From assembly GCA_964034945.1 (NCBI GenBank), contig OZ035962.1, positions 67,532,274-67,596,273 on the forward strand: a stretch of 64,000 nt of DNA. Direction: 5' to 3'. This stretch comes from Chrysopilus asiliformis. Its lineage: Eukaryota > Arthropoda > Insecta > Diptera > Rhagionidae. Below the pieces are notes generated by a model. It had not been told where the DNA came from. It did not search any database and worked only from the letters and a program-made list of their open reading frames with translations. Numbering within the stretch: the stretch's first letter is position 1; each line of letters begins with the position of its first letter. A program made the translations under genes and the position numbers. Of this stretch, positions 45,201 through 55,959 are shown one piece after another.

Positions 45201-48200
45201 CGACTTAACATAATCCCATAAAAAGAAATCCAACGGCTTTAAATCGCATGAGCGAGGTGGCCATTCGACCGGACCATTTCTCGAGATTACACGATTGCGA
45301 CCACCGACTCAGAATTTCGGTAGTAAGTTTTAATAATTTCCAAACGTTGCTCGTTCGTGAACTTCACCATGATAAAAATGTAAACCTTGACTGACGTTTT
45401 AGCATTGTCAGATCATAAAAAAAGTTTTAGGATGCGTTTTTATTAATATACAAAATTGTTATGTCCTTATTGAAAGACCCTTTTAAACAGTTTGCGTACA
45501 GGACCTAAGTCTGTTTGCGTACAAGACCTAATTATGAAGATGAAAAAATTGAATTGTGTGAGGTTGTTTTGTCGACAGGCATAAATCCCAAAGGCAAAAA
45601 TTTGATTGACTGACAATTTGACCAAATGATTTAAAACAATAATATCCGTTCAATTAAACACTCATCCGAAACCACTTTTAGGTAGAGACTGGTCGTTGCG
45701 CTTTTAACACAGAGGAACAAAAAAAATATGTTTATTTTTATTTATATATTTCTTTCTTGCAAAACGAACATAGTATAAATTGGTCTTTGAAAAACTTTCC
45801 GTTTCATTTATCATGGAAAATGGAAAATTATTACCTTCCCCGTACAAGAAGAAGTTTTTTGTATTTTTTTTCGTAAAGATTTGCACAACTTTTTCATGTA
45901 ACATATTCCACTGTTAAAGAGCTATTACAAGCTATGTTCGAGCACAAACGGATAGGGAAAACGAAATGAAAAAATTACGATCGTATTGGTTTAGCTTAGA
46001 TAAAGTCGAATATAAATTACACAAAACTATACCCAATTTTTTTTTTAGATGAGACGTTTTCAACGGAACAAGCTAAGGTCGACAACATAATAAATAGTCT
46101 TGACGTATCCCATGATGAATTTATTAATAAAACTCCAATTGAAGCTATAGCTAAAAGTTCAGAACATGAAAACCAACAGGAAACTACCAACATTTCCCAA
46201 AATTTGATCAAATTAGAAGAACATAACGAATTCCGTAAGCGGCTCCCGTACAACACAAGTGATCCAGAAGTCATAGAAAGGCAGTATTTAGTACTAGATT
46301 TTCTTATTGCATACGAAATTTGTACAGAGCGAAATTTCGAGATTTTTATCGCTGATCCCGAACGTTACAAGGAGGAAGCAGAGCAAGTGGTTAATAGCTT
46401 AGTAGTTGTTGTTCCAGAGGTAAGCGAAGAAAAAGAAATATCACCAGCAGCCGAATATTACGAAACCGAAGTAATAAACACAGATTGTATTATGTTTGAC
46501 GACTATGAAATTATCAATGAGGGTGAAATCGAATCGGACAAGAATCAGGAGGACCTGCAATCCAGGGCTGAATCGGATGAAGAAACTGATGATATGCCTA
46601 TTGATAAAATAACACCACATGAGTCTATTGTCTCAAAAAGCTTAATTGAGGAAACACAAATATTTGACAATGAGGATAATATGGAAATTGAAAATATTAA
46701 CACAGAGAATATTGTAGACACAGTAAAAGATGTCGGAAATAAGCAGAAATATTTTCCAATTTTTATCAATCCCATTAATTATCAACCCATTATTCAGAAA
46801 TCCTCAAGAAAATTGAAATCAAAGTCTATGTTTGGACACGGTTTAAATCAATATCAAATCGATGCTGGTCAAAAGGAATTTGGTGCGACACAATGCCCGC
46901 AGTGCGGCCTTCTGTATACAGTTCACGAGCCAGAAGAAGAACAGCTACATTATAATTACCACAATTCACTTCACATTTTAAAGTTTAAGGTAGAAAAGCA
47001 TTTAATTTTTCAATATAATATATTTTGATTTATTTAATTTATTTATTTAACTCATATTCCGCCAAGGGAGAAAACCCATATGGCGTTACAATTTTGTTAT
47101 AGTGATTTATATATTTTGAATATTCCAGGGCTGGATAGATGAAGATGTTGTTGATGTTCATCCTGAATGGGGTGTGGCTGGACGTGTCATTAGCGTATCA
47201 AATAAATCTCACATAAAGCACCGAGAACGAGTTCTAGAAGTTCTGAAATTGGTTGACAAAGAACTAGGATTTGTCACTGATAAAACTCCACCTGCATTTA
47301 TTGTAAGCAGCATACAATATTTACAGCAATTAAATTTAAGAATTTTTTTAATTTAAGGCATTTTTCGCTGTTCTAAAACATCGTATTGCTGGTTTCTGTC
47401 TGACGGTACCTATTCAAAAAGCGAATCGTTTTATCATCGTAAATGGAACAGATTGTTGTACAGAAGAAACTTTTTTTGCAAGGTGAGTTATAATGTGGAA
47501 TTAAGTTGGAGAGCGACCAAAAAAGGTTTTGCGAATCAAAATTATGTTTCTCATTCAATGTGATAGCATTTCCGGTCAGAAAATATTTAGTTTAGTCACA
47601 GGCTCCAATGAAATACTTATCTGTATACTAATTTGCCTGTGGTTTAGTTTAAAAATTATATTTTACTCACTAAGGCTCTTTTGGGAGTACTATTGTTAAA
47701 AAGTTAAGATGTGCTTAGTCTACTTAAATCTAAGAAACTCTTCAACTTGAATAATTTAAGAGAAAAATCTCGTTTGATACGTGTAAACATCCGATATATT
47801 TTAGGCGAAAGTATTCTACCGCCTACAGGGCCGTATCGAAGGTTCTGGATTGGGGGGGGAGACGTCTCAATTTTCCCAACTCGAACATCTAATTTTTCCC
47901 AACTGGGATGTACATAATAAAAATTCCTTTTCCTTGCCCAGAATCTCTGACAAGAAACAACTGATATAATGAAATATCAGTTGTGGTCAACACAAAACTT
48001 ACTTCTACAAAATCTACGATCCTGCGCAATTTACGCTAGAGCCCTGTCGCGTTGTCAACCTAAGACGACATCCCAATAAATTCTTGGTTTATTCAAAAAT
48101 ATCAAAAACGTTAGTTTGCCAGTAATTTGCAAAAACATATTTTTTTATATTTTAATCTAAATATCTCAATAACGGTAAGAAACAAAATTGTGCAGAATGT

Positions 48201-51200
48201 CATTCTCATTATTTCACTTCATACATTCAGTCAGCAAAACCCCATTAGTTTTCAAGATAATCGCAAAAACTGTTTTTTTTTTTTTGGAAATAACAGGTTG
48301 AGATATCGAGTTATATCTAAAGACAAAAGTGTGGGAAATTTTATTTTCTTAAGTTTCGTCGTACTTAAGGCCACTAAAAAACGCGTAGTTTGGGAGTAAA
48401 TCGAGAAAAACGAAATTGCGATTTTTGAAAAACCGCCATTTTGGATACTTCCGGTTAACGGATTTCCACCAAAAGTTGATAGGATCGTCCCATTTCAGGA
48501 CCCAACATGCCTATAAAATTTCATGGCTCTAGCTTTATTAGTTTTTGAGAAATCTTGTACACAGACTGACAGACAAACTGACAGACTGACAGACAAACTG
48601 ACAGACTGACAGACAGAACGACATTTTTTTAATATGACTCCAATCGACTCAGGAGTGATCGGGAAATTTTTTTTAGGCAAAATTAAGAGGTCGAAATTTT
48701 TCATGAATACAATACTTTATTGCACTCCGTAGAAGAAAGTAAATTTTTTTTATTTTTCACAATTAAATAAAGGGTAAACACTAATAATCTTATGCGACTT
48801 GTGACCACAAGAAGTACATTTGACTTTATATCGCTTATTTTTGGCACTTTCTTTTGTATTCAGATTTTATCCGAATCCAGTGTTGACAAAAACTTATAAG
48901 AAATTAAATACATATTACTTGAAACAGTTCTTACCTATTCATTTGTTTAAAAAATCCGAACACCGATGGTACAACAATTACACTATATTTTCAAAACTCA
49001 CTGTTTCAGCACGAATATACTAGATCGCTCGATTTGCTGTCTCAAATGGTCCCATTTCAATACAGTTCAATGAATCAAAACGAGTTAAGTAAGAGCGAGA
49101 TAACCGTATGACTATAAATATAGTTCTTTCGTTTAAACCGTGAGCTGTCAAAGGAAAATAGACTTTCGGAATGGTGTTGGCGCATAAAGTTAGTCTCAAA
49201 CTTGTGAAATTTGAATTTCGCGGCGGACGAAATTTGAATTTCGCGATATTATACAGTTCAGTGGATGCGTTTAAGTATGATAAAGAGGGAAATACTTTTG
49301 GGACCATTTTTCAGCAGAGCTTTGTGTCACCATACTATGTTATATAGTTCTGTGCCATAAACTGATGAGAACATTATACTCCACCCATGGTCAAGTGTCT
49401 ACTCTACTCTTTCAAAGCCTTTTATTCATTCTCTCCCAACTCGCTGTGACGCTGTCGCCAAAGCAGAATGGCATGTGGAAACACAAACAAGTCATAAAAC
49501 ACGCCTTTGTTCACTAATAGAAAATTTGAGGTAGAAAAAGACAAGTTGGGATTTTGGAAAATCGACAAAAGAGATTTCCCAACTTGGGAAATCTCACATC
49601 TTCAAGAAGTGAGATTTCCCAACTCCTAAGGGTCAAATTCCCAACTGAAGACTTATTGGGGGGGGAGCCTCCCCCCCCATCCCCCCCCAGTCGGCACTGT
49701 TTAAGCGAAAGTTCTACGTCTCAAAAATTTCTCTACACTATTCGACATATTGGAAAAGCTGGCGGAACTTTGGTTTTACCATCTGGTAGCAAAGTAGTAG
49801 GGGAACCCGGGGCTAGAATTAACAAGCCTATTCCCGCCGAAATATACGAGCCACAATCTCGAAATTTGGTTTTTCTCCATCACTCGATAAGATCGATCAT
49901 ATCGTGACTCATCAGTCATAAACTGTTCATTGCCAGTGAGGGTTAAGCATAGAGACTGAATTTTAGCTGGTAAACGTACTTTTTATGGTTTGCAATATTT
50001 TGATTTCTGTCTTAGTTTTTTATATTATTAAATATAACTTTATCGATAATATAATGAAGCTATAATTAAAAATTTCCTTTTGTTTTATTACAATCCTTAA
50101 CTATATCTTTGTTATGATTAACCATTAAAAAAAAGTAGTGTCGGGGCTAAAATTAACAAACCCATGGGGCAAGAATTAACACGTGTTAATACATACTGAC
50201 GATGACAACATAGAGTACGAATTCTCATACTATCTTTTTATAGATACAAATTATGTACAAAAAAGCTTCGCTGAAACCTTTTTTTTAGATAATAATAATT
50301 GTTTTTGTTTTTTAAAACGACTTAATTTTTTTTTGTCAATTTTTTTTGTCAATTTTTTTTTGTCAATTTATGTTCCTTGAAAAGGATATTTATTTGGTTT
50401 ATATTATTAGTTTTTGTGATAAATAATATATTTGAATTTAAAAGGATATACATATGCAACCTTGTTAGTCCGGATTAATCAAAACCTAAAAACATAACAA
50501 AAGCTATAATTGCCAATCTGGCAATTATTGAAAACCCGTATGGTGATATTCGTACCATAATTTCAGCAGTTGTACCAAAATTCCACTTTGAAGTCAAACT
50601 TTCCAATTAGATTTTTTAAAATGTATTCCAATCGGATTTTGATGTATGGGAGTTTTATGTAGAATCATATCCTAAATAACTTTTGTTCTTGGACTTTTTT
50701 GACAACATTCACCGTTTTTGAGATATTCACAAAAAACGATTTCGTTCGTATGGGGGGTACCACCCCTAATGGTCTATTTTTACCCATGAACAAACTTAGC
50801 CTCGCATTTTAGGAAAAACGGATCCACGCAAAATTTCAAGTCTCTAGCTCAATCCGTGCGTCCGCAATCCGCGCCACAGACAGACAGACGGACGGACATG
50901 CAGAAATTAATTATTTTTATCATTCTAAACACACTGGTGTAATTCATTTTTGTGTGTGATGACGGGATCTTGGCGTTACAAACGGTAAAGCAAAGTTAAT
51001 ATACCCTTTGGTTTCACCATACGGGTATAAATATCCGGACTATCAAAATATCAATCCGGATTACAACATACCGCAATGAATTAGCTGGTCCGAAATACTG
51101 AATAATCCGGATTACTGGACGTCCGGATTAACAAGGTTGTACTGTATTTTGTTTATTTTATAATTTTTGTGAAAAAAAAAATTCTTTTCTTTTAATTATT

Positions 51201-54200
51201 TCCATGTTAAAACTTATGTTAATACTTACCCCATCGTTGTTAAAACTAGCCCCGTGACCGGGGTTAGTTTTAACAGATGACATTTTTTCATAAAAATGAT
51301 TTTTTTTCATATAGTGACTACCTGGTTGAAACTTTTTTTTTATTTCTTATGATACCTGAATAACTATAGTATGGCTAGATATAAAAACAATATCAAAAAT
51401 GTTACTTGTTTAAAAAATATTACCCAATCTTCAAAATTTGTTAATACTAGCCCCCGTCTCCCCTACTTGCGATAATTTCATCCGGTTAAGTTTTCCCATT
51501 CATTGTAGTGTTGTGATGTTTCTTTGCTATTTAGTGATCGTTTGTGATTTTTTAAATCAATAATTAAAAGGATTTCGAACATAAAATGTTCTTATATGTT
51601 TATATAGATATGTCACTGCCCAATACTTATTACAATAATAGCGAAGCAAATTTGACATTTAAATCAAGCGAATTTTCAAATTCTGGAGATGCAAGATCTA
51701 CAATATTCGTTTTTCGAAAAAAATCGCCTTCTACTGCACCACCTTATGAATATTTAAAGAAAGAGTAAAGAAATACAGTTATTTTTTAATGTTGGTCCAA
51801 GGTACCGGGGTTGCCCAAAGTATAATCCGGGGTTGTGCATTAAACCGCGAAAAGTCCAAAACCGCGACCTATGACGTTTTCGACTGGCACATTCAAAGCA
51901 AGCTCTGTCGCAAAATAGACCAAGGTATTATCGAGCAGATCTCGAGCACCTCTATTTATGTCGAATTCGAATCATCGATTTAGAGCGTGCTCTATTCTTG
52001 AGACGAAGAGTGTCTACTTTATTCAATACAATTTTGTAAAAAAAAATTGTCTAAATTTTCTATTCGATTTAAAATCTAGATCCAGCAACTTTTGAGCAAA
52101 AAGAGCAGGTCATTCGAATACGCCATTAGGAGTCGATCATTTCTTAAAAACGAGAAGAAGCATAAAACATATTAAAATTAATTTTGGGATTTTACCCTTA
52201 ATTTTACACTGACCTAATACATTTGTGGCCAAATAAAATTCTTCACAAAAAATCAAACACAAAAATATTTTCGATTCTGAATTCGGCACTTGGCCTTCAC
52301 TCCAAAAGAGCAATTCAAATGTGACCACGTTCGGAAGATCACAAAACTGCGAGAAAATTGCTCTTTAAGTACCTTTGACACAGAGAGTACATTGGTCACT
52401 CGAATACTCAACTCTTTTATGAGCGATAAAGAAAATCTCAGTCGAACATAAGTTCTTGGAGCGAGCAAGTTTAGAGCAAAAAAAGCATGTCAGTCGAAAA
52501 CGCTATTAATTTGATTTCCCTAAAAATCAGTTAGGACTATCAGCAGAAAGGGTTGTTTTTTTTAATACACAAGTTATCATAGCTTCATTATAGACGATTT
52601 TTTTTAAATTATGCATAGAATTTTTAATAACGACCGAAAAGTAGATTTCGGTCCAAGGTATGAGCCCTTACCCTACAATATTTCATTATTCTACAAATAA
52701 AAAAGTAGTGTAAGACAGGTATAATATCATCGCTATGTGGACTAATATATGTTTTACCAGGGAACAACTATTATATAGAATGGAAAGTAAGCCATTTCCT
52801 CATTAACTTCCACTAGAGTAAGCACTATACTATAGAAATTGGTTTTGTTGTCCTACTTCCTCTTTCTGCTGTCATACACTCGATCAAAAAAAAAATCAAA
52901 TATGATGTTCTCTTGTAATGCCACAGAGAAGGTGCATTTTTTAACTGTAACCCTAAAAAAGTCACTAACTCAACTTTCACAAATTCCCTTGTTAATTATT
53001 GAAAATTTTTTAATCAGTCAAATAAATCTGTCATCAAATCAAATTTGATTTAATTTTTGTAAAAAAAAAGATTTTTAGCATATTTTAACCCTCATCCGTA
53101 TTTCATTTAAAGTTACTTAAAAGTATTTCATGTGTCAAATTGACACAATACCAGAAAATCCCATATTTTTAGTGTTAATTGTAACAAAATTAAGTTTTCT
53201 TGATTAATCATTATTTTTTTTATTGAGAAAAGCAAAAAAAATAATTTGGTCTTATTAATAACATACAAAATTACATAAAAAAGGAATCAAGAAAATTGAA
53301 CGTTGGTTCCACATTTTTCACAAATTGTGAAACGGTGAGATGGACAAGTAGATTTTACACATTTATCACATCGTACACTGTGGACATTGGAATTAGGTTT
53401 TTTTTTTTTTGGAAACAATGGCCAATTGTATTCCTGTTGATACTATTTCAATTCAAATAAAAAATTTGCATGAAATATCTTTTTGACGCAGCGTAATGTT
53501 TAAGTTTTTACCATTGTGTCAATTTGACACATGAACGACAGATTAAGGGTTTTTTTTTGTACAGCGACCATGTGACACCTAACGGTAAATCCAATTAGAA
53601 AAATTAAAAATTCATATACGATTTTTACCTTGCGCCAAAATCTCAGATCAATTTAATAAAAAAAACAATGAAATAAGTGGATTTGAATTCGAAAATTGTG
53701 TCAAATTGACACGAAATACGGATTAGGGTTAAGCAAATATGCGACTCATGAAATGACACTTCTAGAACACCCTTTTTCTAATACATAGAGAAAAGTGGTG
53801 GCACTTTTGTTTACATTTTGCAATTGTTCTCTGGTTTTACGAACTAATCTTGGTTCATGCGCATCACTCAGGATTTTCACTTTGTTTTTGAAATAGTATC
53901 ATGCACCAAAAACTTATCATGAAACTATTTTTTGAAAATCTTTAACAAATGTGTCACTTGAGAAGAAACAGGTTCCCCGTTTTTGTGAAATTTTGCGTCC
54001 ACTTTGTTTAAAAGGAAATTTTTTTTATCAAATTGTTATTTTTAACAGATGTGGCATATCAAGGATTTGGGTCTCACCACTTAACCGTCGATTTAAAATC
54101 GGATCAAAACTAATTAAAGCGGTTCAATCATATGCAATACCAGGAGAAGAGATCGATATTGAGGAAATAGCCTTTAGTGCACCAACAGAAAATGGCAAAG

Positions 54201-54250
54201 CGTTTGCCCAAAAGATATGTAAGCGATCAGATTTTTTGATATATCAATAA
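33272..54250 (+). CDS. eco: Cohesin acetyltransferase Eco/ESCO (5 coding exons)
   Basis: Eco acetylates the SMC3 cohesin subunit in S phase, locking sister chromatids together. Coding exons: 33272-34676, 46049-46989, 47129-47302, 47358-47482, 54049-54250. Phases match and give 948 residues, close to dipteran Eco. Residues 1-~700 are disordered, Ser/Lys-rich and acidic in places, with the basic nuclear-localisation-like PPKKKRRRVHRPK (454-466). Residues 751-773 form the ESCO zinc finger: C751, C754, H769, H773, in CPQCGLLYTVHEPEE then QLHYNYHNSLH. The GNAT domain follows: AFFAVLKHRIAGFCL, then CCTEETFFARCGISRIWV, then the acetyl-CoA loop NRRFKIGSKL and EIAFSAPTENGKAFA. The ATG at 33272 directly abuts an acceptor (CATTTTAG), so a 5' UTR intron is likely. 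AATAAA is at 54317-54322. The 11.4-kb and 6.6-kb introns carry many transposons, but all exons are open. Confidence 0.92.
35526..36193. mobile_element. MITE with GGTATTGTGATT ends
   Basis: The left end reads GCAGAGGTATTGTGATT and the right complement GCAGCGGTATTGTGATT. Both inner flanks contain ACTCAC/GTGAG words. A fragment with the same ends is in TDH intron 6 near 27549-27650. There is no gene. Confidence 0.6.
36655..37193. mobile_element. MITE built of GAGAC/GTCTC words
   Basis: The ends AAGGTGAGGATACACGACG and complement (AAGGTAAGGATACACGATG) are followed on both sides by AGAGACTTTGGTCTCTG. The interior repeats CTCCGGAGAC-type palindromes at least six times. No coding frame is present. 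Confidence 0.65.
38888..39214. mobile_element. Harbinger-like MITE nested in a hAT, TSD TAA
   Basis: The ends CCCCACGACTCCAT and complement are flanked by TAA at 38885-38887 and 39215-39217. The interior repeats 'aatcatgattttt'. Confidence 0.75.
39313..39827 (-). repeat. DINE-1-like Helentron nested in a hAT
   Basis: A full-length copy with hairpin end, body, a short (GACG/GACA) tract at 39673-39698 and the head complement 'ttcaccatacgggtata'. It lies downstream of the TAA-flanked MITE inside the same hAT element. Confidence 0.68.
40327..40549. mobile_element. Foldback MITE, TSD TAT
   Basis: Near-perfect arms of about 75 bp start GGGCCTTACCAATGAC on both sides, with TAT flanking each end. 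One internal duplication difference (GACACGTGAC versus GACCCGTGAC) separates the arms. Confidence 0.7.
41012..41622. mobile_element. piggyBac-like element, TSD TTAA
   Basis: TTAA lies at 41012-41015 and 41619-41622, with ends CCTTCATCCGTCCCTC and CCTTCTTCCGTCCCTC. Spaced palindromes GGGTCTTTTTTGACCC, GGGTCATTTTAGACCC and GGGTCAAATTAGACCC lie close to the ends and inside. Short - strand frames at 40987-41314 are not recognisable as transposase. Confidence 0.75.
41857..42573. mobile_element. Element rich in CATGATGAG words
   Basis: The ends CTACCCTAGTAGCA and, complemented, CTACCCTAGTAACA enclose about 700 bp. More than fifteen variants of GATGAG, CTCATGAT or TGAGCTCATC occur in both orientations, so much of the element can fold on itself. 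The frames at 41984-42404 are products of this word repetition. Confidence 0.5.
42583..44340. mobile_element. TIR element with ACTGTGTTTAGATTGAGA ends
   Basis: The left end is ACTGTGTTTAGATTGAGATT and the right complement ACTGTGTTCAGATTGAGACT. It is the longer relative of the element at 28765-29209. A second pair (CAACCAAGG / CACAGTATACAGTA type, ~42880 and ~43880) and a third inside it show two further nested insertions. Confidence 0.6.
42885..43128. mobile_element. Foldback MITE nested in the 42.6-44.3 kb element
   Basis: The ends ACCAAGGTATGCTGTAAACT and complement are about 245 bp apart. TGACGTCA-like words lie near both ends. Confidence 0.6.
44918..45485 (-). mobile_element. rosa-like (DD41D) mariner, deletion derivative
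   Basis: The left GGGTCTTTCAACACGGACAT and right complement GGGTCTTTCAATAAGGACAT ends continue 'aacaattttgtat', flanked by TA. At 0.57 kb it is mostly the two ends of the transposase gene fused together. Confidence 0.8.
45024..45370 (-). pseudogene. Internally deleted mariner transposase
   Basis: From 45370 it reads MVKFTNEQRLEIIKTYYRNS, then a stop and a jump to the C-terminal part (FFLWDYVKSLVYANKPTTLE ... RARGGHMNDIEFHT) ending at 45024. The two N-terminal helix-turn-helix units and the first two catalytic Asp residues are gone. Confidence 0.8.
47826..49699. mobile_element. hAT-type element, sister of 21275-23808
   Basis: The ends CAGGGCCGTATCGA and complement CAGTGCCGACTGGGG carry the same G-rich tracts and interior as the copy in the TDH intron, in the opposite orientation. 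It preserves the empty sites of that copy's later insertions. It has its own insert at about 48000-48720 ending in a GACA/GACT-type microsatellite (48560-48612). The flanks share 'gcgaaagt', not a clean 8-bp duplication. Confidence 0.7.
50447..51143. mobile_element. pogo/Tigger-like MITE
   Basis: The right end, complemented, is CAGTACAACCTTGTTAATCC followed by GGA. The left end CATATGCAACCTTGTTAGTCC is a decayed partner, and both abut TA. CAGTA...AACCTTGTTAATCCGGA-type ends are typical of pogo/Tigger elements. The 5' half is interrupted by a DINE-1-like copy. Confidence 0.6.
50490..51030 (-). repeat. DINE-1-like Helentron, full length
   Basis: Hairpin end at 50490-50530, body, GACAGACAGACGGACGGAC tract (50876-50896) and head complement at 51012-51030, in the same order as the copy at 22537. 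Confidence 0.7.
51868..52508. mobile_element. Foldback element with CGTTTTCGACTG ends
   Basis: TGACGTTTTCGACTGGCACA on the left and the complement TAGCGTTTTCGACTGACATG on the right define the ends. Internal 'gagcaaaaagagca' motifs recur. No gene. Confidence 0.55.
53095..53732 (-). mobile_element. piggyBac-like element, TSD TTAA, with domain relic
   Basis: TTAA lies at both edges, and the ends are CCCTCATCCGTATTTC and CCCTAATCCGTATTTC. The palindrome GTGTCAAATTGACAC occurs near each end and in the middle. The element carries a - strand fragment of piggyBac transposase, which confirms the family. Confidence 0.82.
53287..53397 (-). pseudogene. piggyBac transposase C-terminal Cys-rich domain
   Basis: The - strand reads VRCDKCVKSTCPSHRFTICE followed by KCGTNVQFS and a stop. 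The CxxC..C..H....CxxC pattern at the very C-terminus is the piggyBac zinc-binding tail. The catalytic domain is missing, so this is a deletion derivative. Confidence 0.72.
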
Positions 54251-54619
54251 TGCGTAGTTAAAATTTTTCGTATTTATGTCTATATGTTAAAGATTAATTT
54301 TTTTAATTTTATTTAAAATAAAAAATATGTTTTTAATATTTTATAAATTTATATCAGGAAAATATATGTTAAACGTTTGAAATTTGTTATTGAGTTTTGA
54401 ATTTTTCCCACCCGGACGAAGTGTCACAAGAGAGTCAGATTAGCTGTTACGTTACTGTATATTTGAAAAGAATTCGATCCTAAGGTCGCATTTACACTTG
54501 CTATTTTTTTTTAATTTCTCCTCGAATTTTATTCAGAATTTATTGCGCGAATTTTATTTATCTATCGCAGAATAAATTTACTTAGAAAATGTTGTCAAAA
54601 TTTGGAATTATTCCTGATC
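54251..54619 (+). other. eco 3' UTR and flank
   Basis: AATAAA at 54317-54322 fits polyadenylation about 70 bp after the stop codon. The rest is AT-rich up to the start of the 5S array. Confidence 0.5.
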
Positions 54620-55158
54620 GAATTTCAGAAAACGCAAATAAATAAATCCACTTCGAACAGATTCATATTGAAATTTCTTATCAATTTTTCTGGGGTCTCC
54701 TATAGCAGCAGCGATATCAAAGTTTTTTCCGTTAAATAAATCGAAATTTCTTTGTAAGAACTTCGATTGCGAAGTACGATAAATTAAAACTAACTACCCC
54801 AGGCAAATATGACGCCCAGAGCCGGATATAACGCCGATTTTATTTAATAACAGACTTGTAGCTATCTGCTCCGTTTTCCGGGCCGTGCTTTCACTATACT
54901 CAAGACAATTTGAATTTGAAAAGAAACAGGATAGGGTGAATTTCAGAAAACGCAAATAAATAAATCCACTTTGAACAGATTCATATTGAAATTTCTTATC
55001 AAATTTTCTGGGGTCTCCTATTGCAGTCATAGGAGACACCGCGAACTTTCAAATGGGACATCGCAAATTTATTGGAATTTAAAATGAAAATCCAGTGAAA
55101 AAGAGGAAAATTTAAAATTAAGCAATGGGGTAGTAAAGGAGCAGACTTTAAAAAGTAG

Positions 55159-55167
55159 AAAAAAAAA
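55159..55167 (-). terminator. Pol III terminator of the 5S gene
   Basis: A run of nine A on the + strand (T9 in the transcript) begins two nucleotides past the 3' end of the gene. The same run of eight to ten T follows every intact copy. Confidence 0.85.
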
Positions 55168-55168
55168 T

Positions 55169-55286
55169 GCCAACGGCACGCGGTGTTCCCAAGCGGTCAC
55201 CCATCTAAGTACTAACCGCGCCCAATGCTGCTTGACTTCGGTGATCGGACGAGAACCGGTATTTTCAGCATGGTATGGTCGTTGCC
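55169..55286 (-). rRNA. 5S ribosomal RNA
   Basis: This is the first full gene of the array. The transcript begins GGCAACGACCATACC and ends GTGCCGTTGGC. The internal control region (AGCAGC..GGGCGCGGTTAGTA, then ATGGGTGACCGC) matches metazoan 5S. Length is 118 nt. All copies share a G at position 2, which cannot pair with G117 in helix I. Confidence 0.95.
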
Positions 55287-55312
55287 GAAGTCAGTGTGTC
55301 TAATGGAAGAAC

Positions 55313-55317
55313 ATATA
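55313..55317 (-). promoter_or_regulatory. TATA-like element of the 5S gene
   Basis: CTATATG on the - strand is centred about 29 nt upstream of the 5S start. Insect 5S genes commonly need such an upstream box in addition to the internal control region. It is present before every intact copy with its full upstream sequence and missing from the two units that lost the gene. Confidence 0.6.
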
Positions 55318-55838
55318 GCGGAAAATTCTATCTATAGCACATAAATTTCGCTCAATCATGACTGCTCTCATTTAGCAGCAGCGATATCAAAGTTTTTTCC
55401 GTTAAATAAATCGAAATTTCTTTGTAAGAACTTCGAATCCGAAGTACGACAAATTAAAACTAACTACCCCAGGCAAATATGACGCCCAGAGCCGGATATA
55501 ACGCCGATTTTATTTAATAACAGACTTGTAGCTATCTGCTCCGTTTTCCGCGCCGTGCTTTCACTATACTCAAGACAATTTGAATTTGAAAAGAAACAGG
55601 ATAGGGTGAATTTCAGAAAACGCAAATAAATAAATCCACTTTGAACAGATTCATATTGAAATTTCTTATCAAATTTTCTGGGGTCTCCTATTGCAGTCAT
55701 AGGAGACACCGCGAACTTTCAAATGGGACATCGCAAATTTATTGGAATTTAAAATGAAAATCCAGTAAAAAAGAGCAAAATTTAAAATTAAGCAATGGGG
55801 TAGTAAAGGAGCAGACTTTAAAAAGTAGAAAAAAAAAT

Positions 55839-55959
55839 GCCAACGGCACGCGGTGTTCCCAAGCGGTCACCCATCTAAGTACTAACCGCGCCCAATGCTG
55901 CTTGACTTCGGTGGTGATCGGACGAGAACCGGTATTTTCAGCATGGTATGGTCGTTGCC
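55839..55959 (-). rRNA. 5S ribosomal RNA, 3-nt insertion variant
   Basis: Full gene, but ACC is duplicated around nucleotides 45-47 (GATCACCACCGAAG instead of GATCACCGAAG), making it 121 nt. The insertion is in the loop region before the internal promoter and could affect folding. Confidence 0.88.

Larger units (their letters stand above)
34677..46048 (+). other. eco intron 1, 11.4 kb
   Basis: The donor CAAG|GTGAGA and acceptor TTTTTTTAG|AT join in phase 1 to give Asp469. Almost the whole intron is transposon-derived. Between listed elements, 34700-35500 has a decayed DINE-like patch (ACACAGACAGA near 35253), and 37450-38690 and 44340-44917 show no gene. Confidence 0.75.
49796..51466. mobile_element. 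TIR element with GTAGGGGA ends, hosting two insertions
   Basis: The left end AGTAGGGGAACCCGGGGCTA is matched by the right complement AGTAGGGGAGACGGGGGCTA. Each is followed by 'ttaacaa', and internal copies of 'ggggctaaaattaacaaa' recur. It contains the pogo-like element at 50447 and, inside that, a DINE-1-like element. Confidence 0.6.
47483..54048 (+). other. eco intron 4, 6.6 kb
   Basis: The donor AG|GTGAGTT and acceptor TTTAACAG|A join in phase 2 within the Arg codon just before CGISRIWV, the core of the acetyltransferase domain. The intron contains the hAT at 47826, the nested set at 49796-51466, a foldback at 51868 and a piggyBac relic at 53095. The intervals 52510-53090 and 53735-54048 show nothing. 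Confidence 0.75.

Noticed and set aside
48495..48704. Frame with SVSLSVSLSVCLSVC repeats
   Set aside because: It is a microsatellite translation within a transposon insertion.
49554..49907. A 117-codon + frame
   Set aside because: It runs from the G/C-rich end of a hAT element into flanking intron and another element's terminus; its composition reflects the homopolymer tracts.
51586..51768. A 60-codon + frame (MFLYVYIDMSLPNTYYNNSE...)
   Set aside because: It is open and has plausible composition, but it lies in an eco intron next to transposon ends with no recognisable domain or splice context; too short to call.
54794..55039. An 81-codon - strand frame (MSPMTAIGDPRKFDKKF...) repeated in nearly every 5S unit
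   Set aside because: It is conserved only because the spacer is a tandem repeat homogenised with the 5S genes. It resembles no protein, and its ends vary when units carry deletions.
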